DNA of 55,799 bases from Vibrio cincinnatiensis DSM 19608 (lineage in GTDB: Bacteria; Pseudomonadota; Gammaproteobacteria; Enterobacterales; Vibrionaceae), in assembly GCF_900167345.1 (NCBI RefSeq), contig NZ_FUXB01000019.1, positions 1-55,799 on the forward strand. Reading direction: 5' to 3'. The notes beneath the pieces were generated by a model. It worked only from the letters and a program-made list of their open reading frames with translations, was not told the DNA's origin and made no database searches. Shown piece by piece: positions 36,539 to 45,178 of this stretch (position 1 is the stretch's first letter; each line of letters opens with the position of its first letter). The translations under genes were made by a program, and so were the position numbers.

Positions 36539-38101
36539 CTATTTTTCTTCAAAACGGATGGCTAATTGGCGTAAATCTTCCACCCGAGCATTCATCTCAA
36601 GGCTGTGTTCTTCCACTTTATGGGTCGCTACCAGATTTTGAGTCGCTGCGGAGGCAATAGAGTGGATATGTTCATGTAACTCATGAGTCATATCCCTTTG
36701 GCTTTGCGCTGAATTTGCCATATCTTTCACGGTTTCATGCATTTCTTCTAATAATGCTTCAACTGATCGCAGACACTGAGCACTCTTCTCAGCGACTTCA
36801 CCACATTTATCCGTTTGCTGCTGACTTTGAATAATTTCATTTTGCCATGACTGAATGGTCTGTAGCATAGTGTCGGTGCTTGAGCGGATGTGCTCCGTTG
36901 CTTTCTGTGTTCTTGCTGAAAGTGCCCTTACTTCATCCGCCACAACCGCAAATCCACGCCCTTGCTCACCAGCTCTCGCCGCTTCAATGGCCGCATTCAA
37001 GGCGAGCAAATTCGTCTGGTCAGCAATACCGCCAATCTCTTCCATCAGTTGACTAATACGCTGCGCCTGTTCGCTGAGCGTATAAGTCGTTTTTGTGGCT
37101 CGCTCAGCCTGCTCACTTAATAACAATAAGCTGTGATTGGTCTGCTCAATGCTTTCTTTACTTTGCAAACAGTGAGATTGAGCTTGATCAATAAGTGAAT
37201 AAGAACGTTCGGCATTACTAGATACGGCATCAGCAGCAGTTTCAACGCTTTCTGTCACCTGCATAACATGGTGAATATCACTGTCTTGTTGCTTGAGTGC
37301 TTGTACCACTTCGACACTGGTCAAGTTAAGCGTTTCGGAGATAGCTTGTAACGGCTTAGCTGAATCCATCATTCGTCCCAATACCGTACGTATTCGGGCA
37401 GAAGCCATTTTTAAATGATAATCAGCAATAGAGAACTGGCTATTACCCGAGTAAATCAAGCGGCTGATACTGTCATACTGGGTAGTCAATTGATTAAGTT
37501 GCTTGGGGGTATGTAGAAGTTCTTGCCTAAAGAGTAAGGCTAATACACCAGCAGGTAGCAGCGTTGCAATCAGTTGGCTATAACCTTCCAACGCCATTCC
37601 ATAGGACAATACCGGAGCGGCTAACGCTCCCAATAACGCAAGATAACGAACTGGCGTTGCGACATGAAATGACAATGGCTTTCTTGAAGTTTCAGCCTTT
37701 CGCAAAGCGCGATAAGCTTGTGAAGCTATGTCAATCCATGCCTTCTCAGGTTTCACACGAACCGACTGATAACCCGCGATTCTCCCATGTTCATAGATAG
37801 GGGTAACATAAGCATCAACCCAATAATAACCATTATCTTTTGTTTTATTTTTAACAATACCTCGCCATGCATGACCTTGCTTAAGATGTTTCCACATGTC
37901 AGCAAAAGCGGCTTTCGGCATATCTTGATGCCGCACTATGTTGTGGTTTTGCCCTAATAATTCATGTTCTTTAAAACCAGCAATACGACAAAAGGTATCA
38001 TTACAATAAGTGATAACACCTTTTAAGTCTGTGGTCGAGACCAGTTGATCTTGTTCAGTAAGTGGGACTTCTTTCGCTGAAGAAACAGGTTGGGCAGACA
38101 T
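36539..38101 (-). CDS. aer: Aer-like PAS chemoreceptor (energy taxis)
   Basis: In this 520-residue protein, the N-terminal PAS domain (about 15-125) is of the FAD-binding Aer type: [34 protein letters not shown] and [16 protein letters not shown] hydrophobic hairpin follows at about 155-190 ([17 protein letters not shown] through [15 protein letters not shown]), with no periplasmic domain between the helices. The cytoplasmic signalling tip is [43 protein letters not shown] and intact. It probably senses redox or oxygen through FAD and directs swimming. No CheB/CheR-type pentapeptide is seen at the C-terminus (EEK). Confidence 0.92.
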   Translation of the reverse strand: MSAQPVSSAKEVPLTEQDQLVSTTDLKGVITYCNDTFCRIAGFKEHELLGQNHNIVRHQDMPKAAFADMWKHLKQGHAWRGIVKNKTKDNGYYWVDAYVTPIYEHGRIAGYQSVRVKPEKAWIDIASQAYRALRKAETSRKPLSFHVATPVRYLALLGALAAPVLSYGMALEGYSQLIATLLPAGVLALLFRQELLHTPKQLNQLTTQYDSISRLIYSGNSQFSIADYHLKMASARIRTVLGRMMDSAKPLQAISETLNLTSVEVVQALKQQDSDIHHVMQVTESVETAADAVSSNAERSYSLIDQAQSHCLQSKESIEQTNHSLLLLSEQAERATKTTYTLSEQAQRISQLMEEIGGIADQTNLLALNAAIEAARAGEQGRGFAVVADEVRALSARTQKATEHIRSSTDTMLQTIQSWQNEIIQSQQQTDKCGEVAEKSAQCLRSVEALLEEMHETVKDMANSAQSQRDMTHELHEHIHSIASAATQNLVATHKVEEHSLEMNARVEDLRQLAIRFEEK

Positions 38102-38283
38102 GACACATTCTCGTTACTTGTTATAAGTTTTGTAGGAGACTGTATACACAAAATATGAAAATGTTTCAAAACAATGTACGATTTAGCCTACGTAAGCGTG
38201 AGAACCATCAATATTCACAATTTAATCATATAGCTATGCTATTTTGTTTAAATTTACATATGTTAAATCTATAAATCTTCAAC

Positions 38284-38958
38284 TCATTGCGTCAAGTACT
38301 CAGGAATAATTAATAGCAACTCAGCCCGTCGATTACAGGCTCTTCCTTGAGCGGTATTGTTCTGACACTTTGACAAATGCGAACCATAACCTCGCGTATA
38401 GATAGCCTGATTAGGGACTTTCTGTCCTATCAATACCTGTTTAACGGCTTCAGCTCGGCGCAGAGATAAGCCATCATTCAACCGTTCAGATCCCGTATTA
38501 TCGGTATGCCCTTCAACAATGACGTCAATGGTGGGCTTTTGGGCAAGAAAACGCCCTAACTCCCCAACCCAACGAATAGACTCAGATGACAACTGAGCCG
38601 CTCCGGTTTGGAATTGAAGGCTCCGTTTTAGTTTTACAATCGAATGCTCACCCGGCTGTAATTCATAATCAATTCGATGATCAGCCAAAAAAGCCAGTAA
38701 TGATGCGGGTTCCTGCACCTGATTCGATGGTCTTGATGGCTTTCTCGTTTCCGCCACCGCATTGGGTACTACCTCTGATCGGGTTGGTTGGCTTGGCGTT
38801 CGCCAATCGGGATAAAGCACTTCAGAATCATTTCTTGGCGCCGTATCCAACAAATTATTGCTAAACATTCTATCGGCAGCTAAAGAGCCACATCCCGATA
38901 CTAATAGGCATAATAATAGTGCGAAAGCTTTCATCAACTCGGTACTCACTCTTCTCAT
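38284..38958 (-). CDS. OmpA-family outer-membrane lipoprotein
   Basis: This 224-residue protein has a lipobox LLVSGC with Cys23 (Cys15 if translation begins at the second Met, 38934). A Ser/Pro/Arg-rich linker follows. Residues about 105-220 are an OmpA-like peptidoglycan-binding domain: FQTGAAQLSSESIRWVGELG, VIVEGHTDNTGSERLNDGLSLRRAEAVKQVL, RGYGSHLSKCQNNTAQGRACNRRAELLLI. It would link the outer membrane to the cell wall. Its partners are not evident; it is a single gene divergent from the DsbA-like gene. Confidence 0.88.
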   Translation of the reverse strand: MRRVSTELMKAFALLLCLLVSGCGSLAADRMFSNNLLDTAPRNDSEVLYPDWRTPSQPTRSEVVPNAVAETRKPSRPSNQVQEPASLLAFLADHRIDYELQPGEHSIVKLKRSLQFQTGAAQLSSESIRWVGELGRFLAQKPTIDVIVEGHTDNTGSERLNDGLSLRRAEAVKQVLIGQKVPNQAIYTRGYGSHLSKCQNNTAQGRACNRRAELLLIIPEYLTQ

Positions 38959-39087
38959 CTCTCTTTTGTTATCGGCCGATGTACTAAAACTTTATGCTGT
39001 CTTGCTAACAAATTGCTTCTATCCTGTTTGCCTGATAGAGATTACTGGTTAGACTGGCCTCATCTTTTTCAATGCTATGGATGTATT

Positions 39088-39720
39088 ATGAAAATATCAG
39101 CTTTTCGTTTATTTAGCCTTATATTAGGTCTCATTATTACCGTTGGTTGCAGTGATAATACCAATACTCAACCTACAGAGGGCGTTCATTACAAAGCACT
39201 ACCGGTTAATCTCACGACTTACCGACTCGCTCCCGTTACCGAGGTTTTTTCTCTCACCTGTGGGCATTGCCGAACGATGGAGCCACTGATTCCTGAGCTG
39301 GAAAAAATAACAGGTGAGCACTTTGGCAAACTTCATGTCACGTTTAATCAAGGGGCTCAAATCAGCGCTATGCTTTACTACAGCGCAGTCATGCAGTTAG
39401 AAGCCGTACCAGATTCAGCGATGATGGAAGCCCTGTTTGCTACCATACAAGCCCCTGAAGGAATGACTCCTGAAGCAAGAAAAACCGCCATAGACAAAAT
39501 ATTTCATCAACGCCAATTAGTAAGCCCCTATGACTTTGACGAACTCCAACAAGCACAATTGATGGAAATGATCACCCTTGCCAGCGAGATTTCACAAAAA
39601 TCACAAATCAATGCCGTTCCCACTTTTATCGTGAAAGGGAAATATCAGGTTCTAACTGGCGGGCATAAAGATGCGAATAGTATTGCTGATACTATTGCTT
39701 ACTTGCTCAAACAATCTTAA
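39088..39720 (+). CDS. DsbA-like thioredoxin-fold lipoprotein with CGHC motif
   Basis: I place the start at the ATG at 39088, giving 210 residues with a lipoprotein signal (LFSLILGLIITVGCS, Cys21). The redox motif is C58-G-H-C61 in FSLTCGHCRTMEPL, and the cis-proline loop is NAVPTFIVKGKY. DsbA proteins normally read CPHC; CGHC is the motif of eukaryotic protein disulfide isomerase. A helical insert lies between. It is probably a periplasmic thiol oxidase or isomerase tethered to the membrane. An FKBP isomerase gene begins 15 bases downstream. Confidence 0.87.
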   Translation: MKISAFRLFSLILGLIITVGCSDNTNTQPTEGVHYKALPVNLTTYRLAPVTEVFSLTCGHCRTMEPLIPELEKITGEHFGKLHVTFNQGAQISAMLYYSAVMQLEAVPDSAMMEALFATIQAPEGMTPEARKTAIDKIFHQRQLVSPYDFDELQQAQLMEMITLASEISQKSQINAVPTFIVKGKYQVLTGGHKDANSIADTIAYLLKQS

Positions 39721-39735
39721 TCAAGGCAATTGACT

Positions 39736-40209
39736 ATGAATAAAGTTATCTTCCTTCTTGTTGCTCTATTATTGGCTGGCTTTTTCCTCTATCGATCGTG
39801 GAATAATGGCAAAATAGCCGAGCAAAACCTCACTCTCGGTCAAGCTTTCTTACTGAAAAATGGTCAGAAAAATGAGGTGACAACCACAGAAAGCGGTTTG
39901 CAATATCAAGTGTTACAAGTGGGGACAGGGGAAAAGCACCCAACGGCAAACAGTCACGTTACTGTACACTATGAGGGTAAGCTCCTTGACGGATCCATTT
40001 TTGACAGTTCTATTGAGCGTGATCAACCGATCACTTTTAGCCTAAATCAAGTGATTAAAGGTTGGCAGGAAGGTGTCCAACTTATGGTGGAAGGTGAAAA
40101 AATGCGCTTTTTTATCCCCAGCCACTTAGCCTATGGTAAAAATGGGACAGGCCCGATACCGCCCGCTGCAACATTAATTTTTGATGTTGAATTACTAGAA
40201 ATTCAATAG
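39736..40209 (+). CDS. Membrane-anchored FKBP-type peptidyl-prolyl isomerase
   Basis: In this 157-residue protein, an N-terminal helix (VIFLLVALLLAGFFLY) acts as a membrane anchor. The FKBP domain runs from about 50 to the end, with YQVLQVGTGEKHPTANSHVTVHYEGKLLDGSIFDSS, VIKGWQEGVQLMVEGEKMRFFIP and YGKNGTGPIPPAATLIFDVELL. It speeds proline isomerisation during folding in the periplasm. An ATG at 39736 is preferred over a TTG six bases earlier because AAGG lies 9-10 bases upstream. It forms an operon with the CGHC protein. Confidence 0.92.
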   Translation: MNKVIFLLVALLLAGFFLYRSWNNGKIAEQNLTLGQAFLLKNGQKNEVTTTESGLQYQVLQVGTGEKHPTANSHVTVHYEGKLLDGSIFDSSIERDQPITFSLNQVIKGWQEGVQLMVEGEKMRFFIPSHLAYGKNGTGPIPPAATLIFDVELLEIQ

Positions 40210-40226
40210 TCAACCACCCTAGTTAC

Positions 40227-40258
40227 ATGTAATGAGCCGATTCCACGGCTCATTACAT
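40227..40258. terminator. Hairpin between convergent FKBP and YqaB-like genes
   Basis: ATGTAATGAGCCG (40227-40239) and CGGCTCATTACAT (40246-40258) form a perfect 13-bp stem with a 6-base loop. No clear T-run follows on either strand. A second, weaker inverted repeat (TGATTCA / TGAATCA) lies just beyond. It probably ends or protects both transcripts. Confidence 0.6.
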
Positions 40259-40306
40259 CGCGTGATTCACTGCGTGATGATGAATCAGTTTTGAGCCCAA
40301 AATTCA

Positions 40307-40903
40307 CTAAGCCGCATGAAACTCTAATCCCTGTTTGGTCACCATCACACAGTCCATACCGCCAGCATGTGCTGCTTGCATTCCCAACGCTGTATCTTCA
40401 AAAACAATACATTCTTGAGGTGATAAGTTAAGCAGTTCACACGCTCTCAAGAAGGTTTCTGGGTGGGGCTTGTGGTTAGCCACATCCGTTGCGGTGACTA
40501 GGGCATCTAATTTATCCAGCACTCCCACCTTCGCCAGTAACTTAGTCGCACTTTTCCGCTGGCTTCCTGTTCCCACCGCGATTTTCTTCTCACCGATGCT
40601 TGAGTTAAAAATGGCATAAGTTTCAGAAATCAAAGCACTATTCGAACCAAAATTAGCAAAAGCCTGCATTTTGTAGTCAGCCACTTCTTGAGGATCTAAT
40701 GATAAGTGAAAACGTTCATTAATTTCTTTAACAATCTTATAGCTTGGCATTCCCCCTAAGCTATGTAACCACTGAGCATCAAAAGGAAAGCGAAAAGTTT
40801 CCGCTGCGGCTTGCCACGCTTTAATGTGCGCAGGCATAGTATCAATTAAGGTACCATCCATATCGAAAATGAGCCCTTTATAGCGGCTTAAATTGAGTGA
40901 CAT
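40307..40903 (-). CDS. HAD-superfamily sugar-phosphate phosphatase (YqaB-like)
   Basis: This 198-residue protein has the HAD motifs FDMDGTLIDTMPAH (nucleophile Asp), AVGTGSQRKSA (second motif) and NHKPHPETFLRACELL with FEDTALGMQAAHAGGM (third and fourth). The cap is short and helical, as in the beta-phosphoglucomutase group. E. coli YqaB, a fructose-1-phosphatase, is close in size. The substrate is inferred only from the family. GGAG lies 6 bases from the ATG. Confidence 0.88.
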   Translation of the reverse strand: MSLNLSRYKGLIFDMDGTLIDTMPAHIKAWQAAAETFRFPFDAQWLHSLGGMPSYKIVKEINERFHLSLDPQEVADYKMQAFANFGSNSALISETYAIFNSSIGEKKIAVGTGSQRKSATKLLAKVGVLDKLDALVTATDVANHKPHPETFLRACELLNLSPQECIVFEDTALGMQAAHAGGMDCVMVTKQGLEFHAA

Positions 40904-40983
40904 TCATTTCTCCAATCTGTGAGAAGCGTTGATGGGAGTATCCCCTTTCTTATCATCAAGCGTCTAGACACACCACTGCTCCA

Positions 40984-41514
40984 TCAGCTTATAGCATGCA
41001 ACATCGCTTTCGGCGATGACCAAGTAAACACTTTTTCCGGTAGTCGATTGCCTTCTGGGGATTGCCATATTTTTTCACAGGCTTTTTTTCCTCCCATATG
41101 ATCAGAAAAATCCAGAGCCGATTGATTTTTCTCAGCGACTTCTAAATAAACCCCATGATTTGGAAAGTAATGTTCCATCCACTCGATCATGGCTTTAATC
41201 AGCTTTTTTCCCAACCCTTGGCCTTGAAAATCGGGGTTAATATGTAAGGCATCGATCATGGTTCCTTTTTCTACGTCATGATTTCCAAACGCACAAATGA
41301 ACCCAAGCAAGACGCCTTGATCCTCCAACAGCAAAATATGTTGATTATAAGGAGGGTTAGTGAGTCGAACCTGCCAGATCAGTAAACGGTCTTGTAAGAC
41401 ATCATGATCCAGATAATCTTGTTCAAGAATACCTTGATAATGCTGCTGCCAACTTTGCGCATGCAAATGTGCAATACGTTCAAAATCACTATATTCCGCT
41501 ACTTTTATTTCCAT
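40984..41514 (-). CDS. GNAT-family N-acetyltransferase
   Basis: This 176-residue protein has the GNAT fold: MEIKVAEYSDFERIAHLHAQSWQQHYQG at the start, LHINPDFQGQGLGKKLIKAMIEWM as the acetyl-CoA loop, and VYLEVAEKNQSALDFSDHMGGKKACEK at the end. The first domain (SWQQHYQGILEQDYLD) resembles acetyltransferases of small polar amines or amino-acid derivatives. The substrate is unknown. It stands alone, 80 bases from the YqaB-like gene on the same strand. Confidence 0.88.
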   Translation of the reverse strand: MEIKVAEYSDFERIAHLHAQSWQQHYQGILEQDYLDHDVLQDRLLIWQVRLTNPPYNQHILLLEDQGVLLGFICAFGNHDVEKGTMIDALHINPDFQGQGLGKKLIKAMIEWMEHYFPNHGVYLEVAEKNQSALDFSDHMGGKKACEKIWQSPEGNRLPEKVFTWSSPKAMLHAIS

Positions 41515-41676
41515 TTTATAGCCCTTATCACTTCCAGTTGTTATTCCAGCTCCACTTCATACTATTCATTTATACAGTAAAAGCAAAACAGACTGATCAC
41601 ATTTTAATTAAACCTATTTGACTTACATGTGTACGCTGATATTCTAGCGCACAACTGTAAGCTAAAGGATAATTTT

Positions 41677-42798
41677 ATGGTCAAGAAACCGCCGTTGATC
41701 TGGCTGAATGTAATGATTTTCTCGCTAAGCTTTATACTGGCGGCTTTTGTCGCACCTTGGTATGGCTGGCAATTGGGTTATGGTTGGGAACACCTCTTTT
41801 GGTTAGTTGTCTGTTTTTCATTTTGTAATCTATCCATCACCATTGGTTACCATCGGCTTTGGTCGCATAAAACCTTTGAAGCACACTGGTTACTACGATT
41901 GCTTTGCGCCTTAGGTGGGGCCTTCGCTCTGCAAAACAGCGCATTACATTGGGCCTCAGATCATCGAGTCCACCATAAATTTGTCGATCAGAATGAGAAA
42001 GATCCCTACAGTGCCAAACGAGGTTTTTGGTACTCTCACATGGGTTGGATGCTGAGAAACTATAATCAGGACCGTTATTCCGATTACAGCAACTGCCGAG
42101 ATTTACAAAAAGATAAGATTGTGATGTGGCAACACCATTATTATGTCCCACTCGCCATCGTGATGAATATCGGAGTGCCGCTATTTTTAGGCTGGTGGTA
42201 TCAAGATATACTGGGGATGTTGCTTATTGTTGGAGCCGTCCGCTTAGTACTTAATCACCACACCACATTTTTTATCAATTCATTGGCTCACATATGGGGT
42301 AAACAACCTTATACCAATAAGAATACGGCGCGTGATAACGGTATTTTGGCCTTTTTCACGTTTGGTGAAGGTTACCACAATTATCATCATATCTTTGAAA
42401 ATGACTATCGAAATGGGATTTACTGGTGGCAATATGACCCATCAAAATGGATCATCAAACTCTGCGCTTGGTTGGGATTGGCCAAAAAATTACGTATTGC
42501 CCCACCGCTTAAAATTGAAAAAGCTCGGGCAGAAATGCGCTTACAACTGGCTCAAGCTCACCTGAGCCAAAAGCCCCAGCTACAAAACATGTTCGCCCAC
42601 GTTCAGCATGAGTTTGATGCTTTTATCGAAGAGTTGCATGAGTACTATGACATCAAAAAACAGTTATTAGAAAGTAAGGCTAACTCGGCCATTAAAAGCT
42701 ATGAACGTTCCTTATTGAAAATTCGTTATCTACAAGTCAAACGACGTTTTCAAGAAACAAAACATCGTTGGACGCTGATCACAAAGCAGTATGCTTAA
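41677..42798 (+). CDS. Membrane acyl-CoA-type fatty acid desaturase
   Basis: I place the start at the ATG at 41677, after AAAGGAT; this gives 373 residues. The three histidine boxes of Delta-9 desaturases are present: HRLWSH (59-64), HRVHH (96-100) and HNYHH (234-238). Four or so membrane helices lie between them. It would introduce a double bond into saturated acyl chains with oxygen and an electron donor, adjusting membrane fluidity. After residue 290 there is a charged helical extension of about 80 residues (AEMRLQLAQAHLSQK and RSLLKIRYLQVKRRF), probably a coiled coil. Confidence 0.92.
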   Translation: MVKKPPLIWLNVMIFSLSFILAAFVAPWYGWQLGYGWEHLFWLVVCFSFCNLSITIGYHRLWSHKTFEAHWLLRLLCALGGAFALQNSALHWASDHRVHHKFVDQNEKDPYSAKRGFWYSHMGWMLRNYNQDRYSDYSNCRDLQKDKIVMWQHHYYVPLAIVMNIGVPLFLGWWYQDILGMLLIVGAVRLVLNHHTTFFINSLAHIWGKQPYTNKNTARDNGILAFFTFGEGYHNYHHIFENDYRNGIYWWQYDPSKWIIKLCAWLGLAKKLRIAPPLKIEKARAEMRLQLAQAHLSQKPQLQNMFAHVQHEFDAFIEELHEYYDIKKQLLESKANSAIKSYERSLLKIRYLQVKRRFQETKHRWTLITKQYA

Positions 42799-42808
42799 CT
42801 CCTCTTAT

Positions 42809-42845
42809 AAATAAAAGTGACCACAGTGTCACTTTTATTTTTATA
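42809..42845 (+). terminator. Terminator of the desaturase gene
   Basis: AAATAAAAGTGAC (42809-42821) and GTCACTTTTATTT (42828-42840) form a perfect 13-bp stem with loop CACAGT, followed by more T-rich sequence. It starts 10 bases past the stop codon. Confidence 0.85.
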
Positions 42846-43071
42846 TAATTACTGCCCAGCAACCAATCGATAAACCCAGAAAATACATTTAACACAATAT
42901 TTACCACCACGAGTTACTTAAATATCCATATTCTTAACTTCCTATTTTTTTGTTTGTTTTAGATCATGCAAATCGCAACTTTGCCTCGTCTCTCTATCTT
43001 GTTTTGAGTAAATTCTCAGTTATAAATTGTATTAGAGTGTAACAATTCAACATATTTGACTGGAGAATACT

Positions 43072-44439
43072 ATGCTAGAGCTTTTTATCGGCGCAATTGT
43101 CACCATTGCTGTCGGTTATTTTATCGTCAAGGGATACAAACCCGCCGGGGTGCTCTTAACGGCAGGGATTGCGCTATTGTTAATGACAGGAATACTGGGT
43201 TATGACGTGCTTCCTTCATCGATTACCGCAACCGGTAACCTTGTCACAGACTCCATGGAATATGTGAAATTTACGTTGCAAAACCGCGGCGGTGGCTTAG
43301 GCATGCAGATCATGCTGCTGTGTGGTTTTGCGGCTTATATGACACACATTGGTGCTAATAATGTCGTGGTCAAACAGTTTTCTAAACCCCTTTCTGTCAT
43401 CCGTTCCCCTTATGTTCTGTTAGTTGCAGCGTACATTGTTGCCTGCCTAATGTCGTTGGCGGTAAGTTCTGCAACAGGGCTTGGTGTTCTCTTGATGGCA
43501 ACCTTGTTCCCGATGATGACAGCCATGGGAATTTCTCGCCCAGCTGCTGTTGCCGTGTGTGCTTCCCCCGCGGCTATTATTTTATCGCCAACCTCTGGCG
43601 ATGTGGTGATTGCCGCAGAGAAATCTGGCCTTGCTTTGCACGTCTTTGCCGTTGAAACCGTATTACCCGTTTCTATTTGTGCGATTATTGTGATGGCTGC
43701 TGCCACTTTTTTCTGGAATAAATACCTCGACAAACGCGACAATACCCCAATGGAACGTATCGATGTTTCAGCCATTGAAGTCAATGCGCCCGCGTATTAC
43801 GCCATATTGCCCTTTCTTCCAATTATCGGGGTGTTTCTGTTTAACGGAGAAACCATCCCGGGCTTATCCCTTGATATTTATACCATCGTCGTGGTCTCTA
43901 TTTTTGCAGGTGCACTCGTCGATTTCATCACCAAACGTTTTGATGGTAAAAAAACCTTGGAAGATTTGGAGTCTTGTTACGATGGTATGGCAGAAGCATT
44001 TAAAGGCGTAGTAATGCTTTTAGTTGCCGCTGGAGTCTTTGCTCAAGGTTTGATGTCTATTGGTGCAATTGATAATTTACTAGGGTTAGCAGAAACGGCG
44101 GGAGCGGGAGGCTTAGCTCTGATGATGATTCTGACAATCCTAACGATGGCAGCTGCCATTGCAACAGGATCAGGGAACGCGCCATTTTATGCTTTTGTCG
44201 AATTGGCCCCTTCACTTGCAGCCAAAATGGGAGTCAACCCCGCATTCTTGATTATTCCCATGCTACAAGCCTCTAATTTAGGGCGTACCGTTTCCCCTGT
44301 CTCTGGCGTTGTGGTGGCAACCGCAGGTATGGCTCATATCAGCCCGTTTGAAGTTGTAAAGCGAACCTCCGTCCCTGTGATTTCTGGATTAATTACCGTC
44401 ATCATCGGCACCATGATCCTGGTTCCAATGGCAAGTTAA
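43072..44439 (+). CDS. dcuC: Anaerobic C4-dicarboxylate transporter DcuC
   Basis: This 455-residue protein has about 12 hydrophobic helices and the DcuC family opening MLELFIGAIVTIAVGYFIVKGYKPAGVLLTAG. Conserved loops include SVSSATGLGVLL-like AVSSATGLGVLL, CASPAAIILSPTSGDVVIAAEKSG and IATGSGNAPFYAFVELAP. DcuC exports succinate and exchanges C4-dicarboxylates during fermentation or fumarate respiration. It neighbours the nitrate-sensing and nap genes. No convincing FNR or NarP site was found upstream; the ATG follows TGGAGAATACT. Confidence 0.93.
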   Translation: MLELFIGAIVTIAVGYFIVKGYKPAGVLLTAGIALLLMTGILGYDVLPSSITATGNLVTDSMEYVKFTLQNRGGGLGMQIMLLCGFAAYMTHIGANNVVVKQFSKPLSVIRSPYVLLVAAYIVACLMSLAVSSATGLGVLLMATLFPMMTAMGISRPAAVAVCASPAAIILSPTSGDVVIAAEKSGLALHVFAVETVLPVSICAIIVMAAATFFWNKYLDKRDNTPMERIDVSAIEVNAPAYYAILPFLPIIGVFLFNGETIPGLSLDIYTIVVVSIFAGALVDFITKRFDGKKTLEDLESCYDGMAEAFKGVVMLLVAAGVFAQGLMSIGAIDNLLGLAETAGAGGLALMMILTILTMAAAIATGSGNAPFYAFVELAPSLAAKMGVNPAFLIIPMLQASNLGRTVSPVSGVVVATAGMAHISPFEVVKRTSVPVISGLITVIIGTMILVPMAS

Positions 44440-44461
44440 GCTGACGTTACCACTCAGCATA

Positions 44462-44494
44462 ATAAAGAGGGCGCAGAATTAGCGCCCTCTTTAT
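44462..44494. terminator. Bidirectional terminator between dcuC and narP
   Basis: ATAAAGAGGGCGC (44462-44474) and GCGCCCTCTTTAT (44482-44494) form a perfect 13-bp stem with a 7-base loop. On both strands A/T-rich sequence follows, so it can end dcuC (plus) and narQP (minus). Confidence 0.88.
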
Positions 44495-44542
44495 ATGCCT
44501 AACTAACGAATTTATATATCTCAACCCGTTAATATCACCAAG

Positions 44543-45178
44543 TTAAGATTTAACTTCACCATAACGCTCTAAATAAAGTACGGTCGCGGCTGTTCGTGAA
44601 GGCACCTGTAACTTTTTTAATAAACTTTTCATATGAACTTTGACCGTTGACTCAGAAATGAACAACCGATCAGCAATCTGCTTATTCCGAAAACCTTTCG
44701 CTACTTCCGCTAAGATCTGCGTTTCTCTATCCGTTAGCAGGGCAAATGCATCGGGTTTATTGATACGTTGTCGTAAATGCTCAGCAACCACAGAACTGTA
44801 AGCTTTATCCCCTTGCATCGCTTTTTTCAACAATTGGATAAGTTCATCCGGCTCAGTATCTTTCAGAAGGTAACCATCGGCTCCCGCTTTAATCAAAGCT
44901 TCAATGTCTCCAGCATGATCAGACACCGTCAAGATCACGACAAAAGCACTACACCCATCGGCCCGTAGCGCTTTTAATGTGTCTAACCCAGACATCCCTT
45001 TCATATTGAGATCCAACAAAATCATATCGGGCTCGATCTCATGAGCGAGAGCAATCGCATCTGAGCCATTACTGGCTTCTGCGAGTACATCAAATTCGTC
45101 TTCTAAACTGAGCAGTTGATGGATTCCCCGACGCATCAGAGGATGATCATCTACCAGCAAAATTCTACATTTAGTCAC
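44543..45178 (-). CDS. narP: NarP nitrate/nitrite response regulator
   Basis: This 211-residue protein has a receiver domain with the acidic pair in ILLVDDHP, phospho-acceptor Asp56 in MILLDLNMKGMSG and the lysine in YLLKDTEPDE. A LuxR-type helix-turn-helix follows (LTDRETQILAEVAKGFRNKQIADRLFISESTVKVHMKSLLKKL). The start is a GTG directly after the narQ stop. NarP binds inverted heptamers with a 2-base gap (7-2-7). Candidate sites of this type lie upstream of napF (47063-47078) and napG (53888-53903). Confidence 0.94.
   Translation of the reverse strand: MTKCRILLVDDHPLMRRGIHQLLSLEDEFDVLAEASNGSDAIALAHEIEPDMILLDLNMKGMSGLDTLKALRADGCSAFVVILTVSDHAGDIEALIKAGADGYLLKDTEPDELIQLLKKAMQGDKAYSSVVAEHLRQRINKPDAFALLTDRETQILAEVAKGFRNKQIADRLFISESTVKVHMKSLLKKLQVPSRTAATVLYLERYGEVKS

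Noticed and set aside
42841..43071. FNR or NarP site upstream of dcuC
   Set aside because: The best candidates (around TTAGATCATGCAAATC) match too few consensus positions.
43410..43784. 124-codon minus-strand frame inside dcuC
   Set aside because: It is antisense to conserved membrane helices, with no ribosome site.
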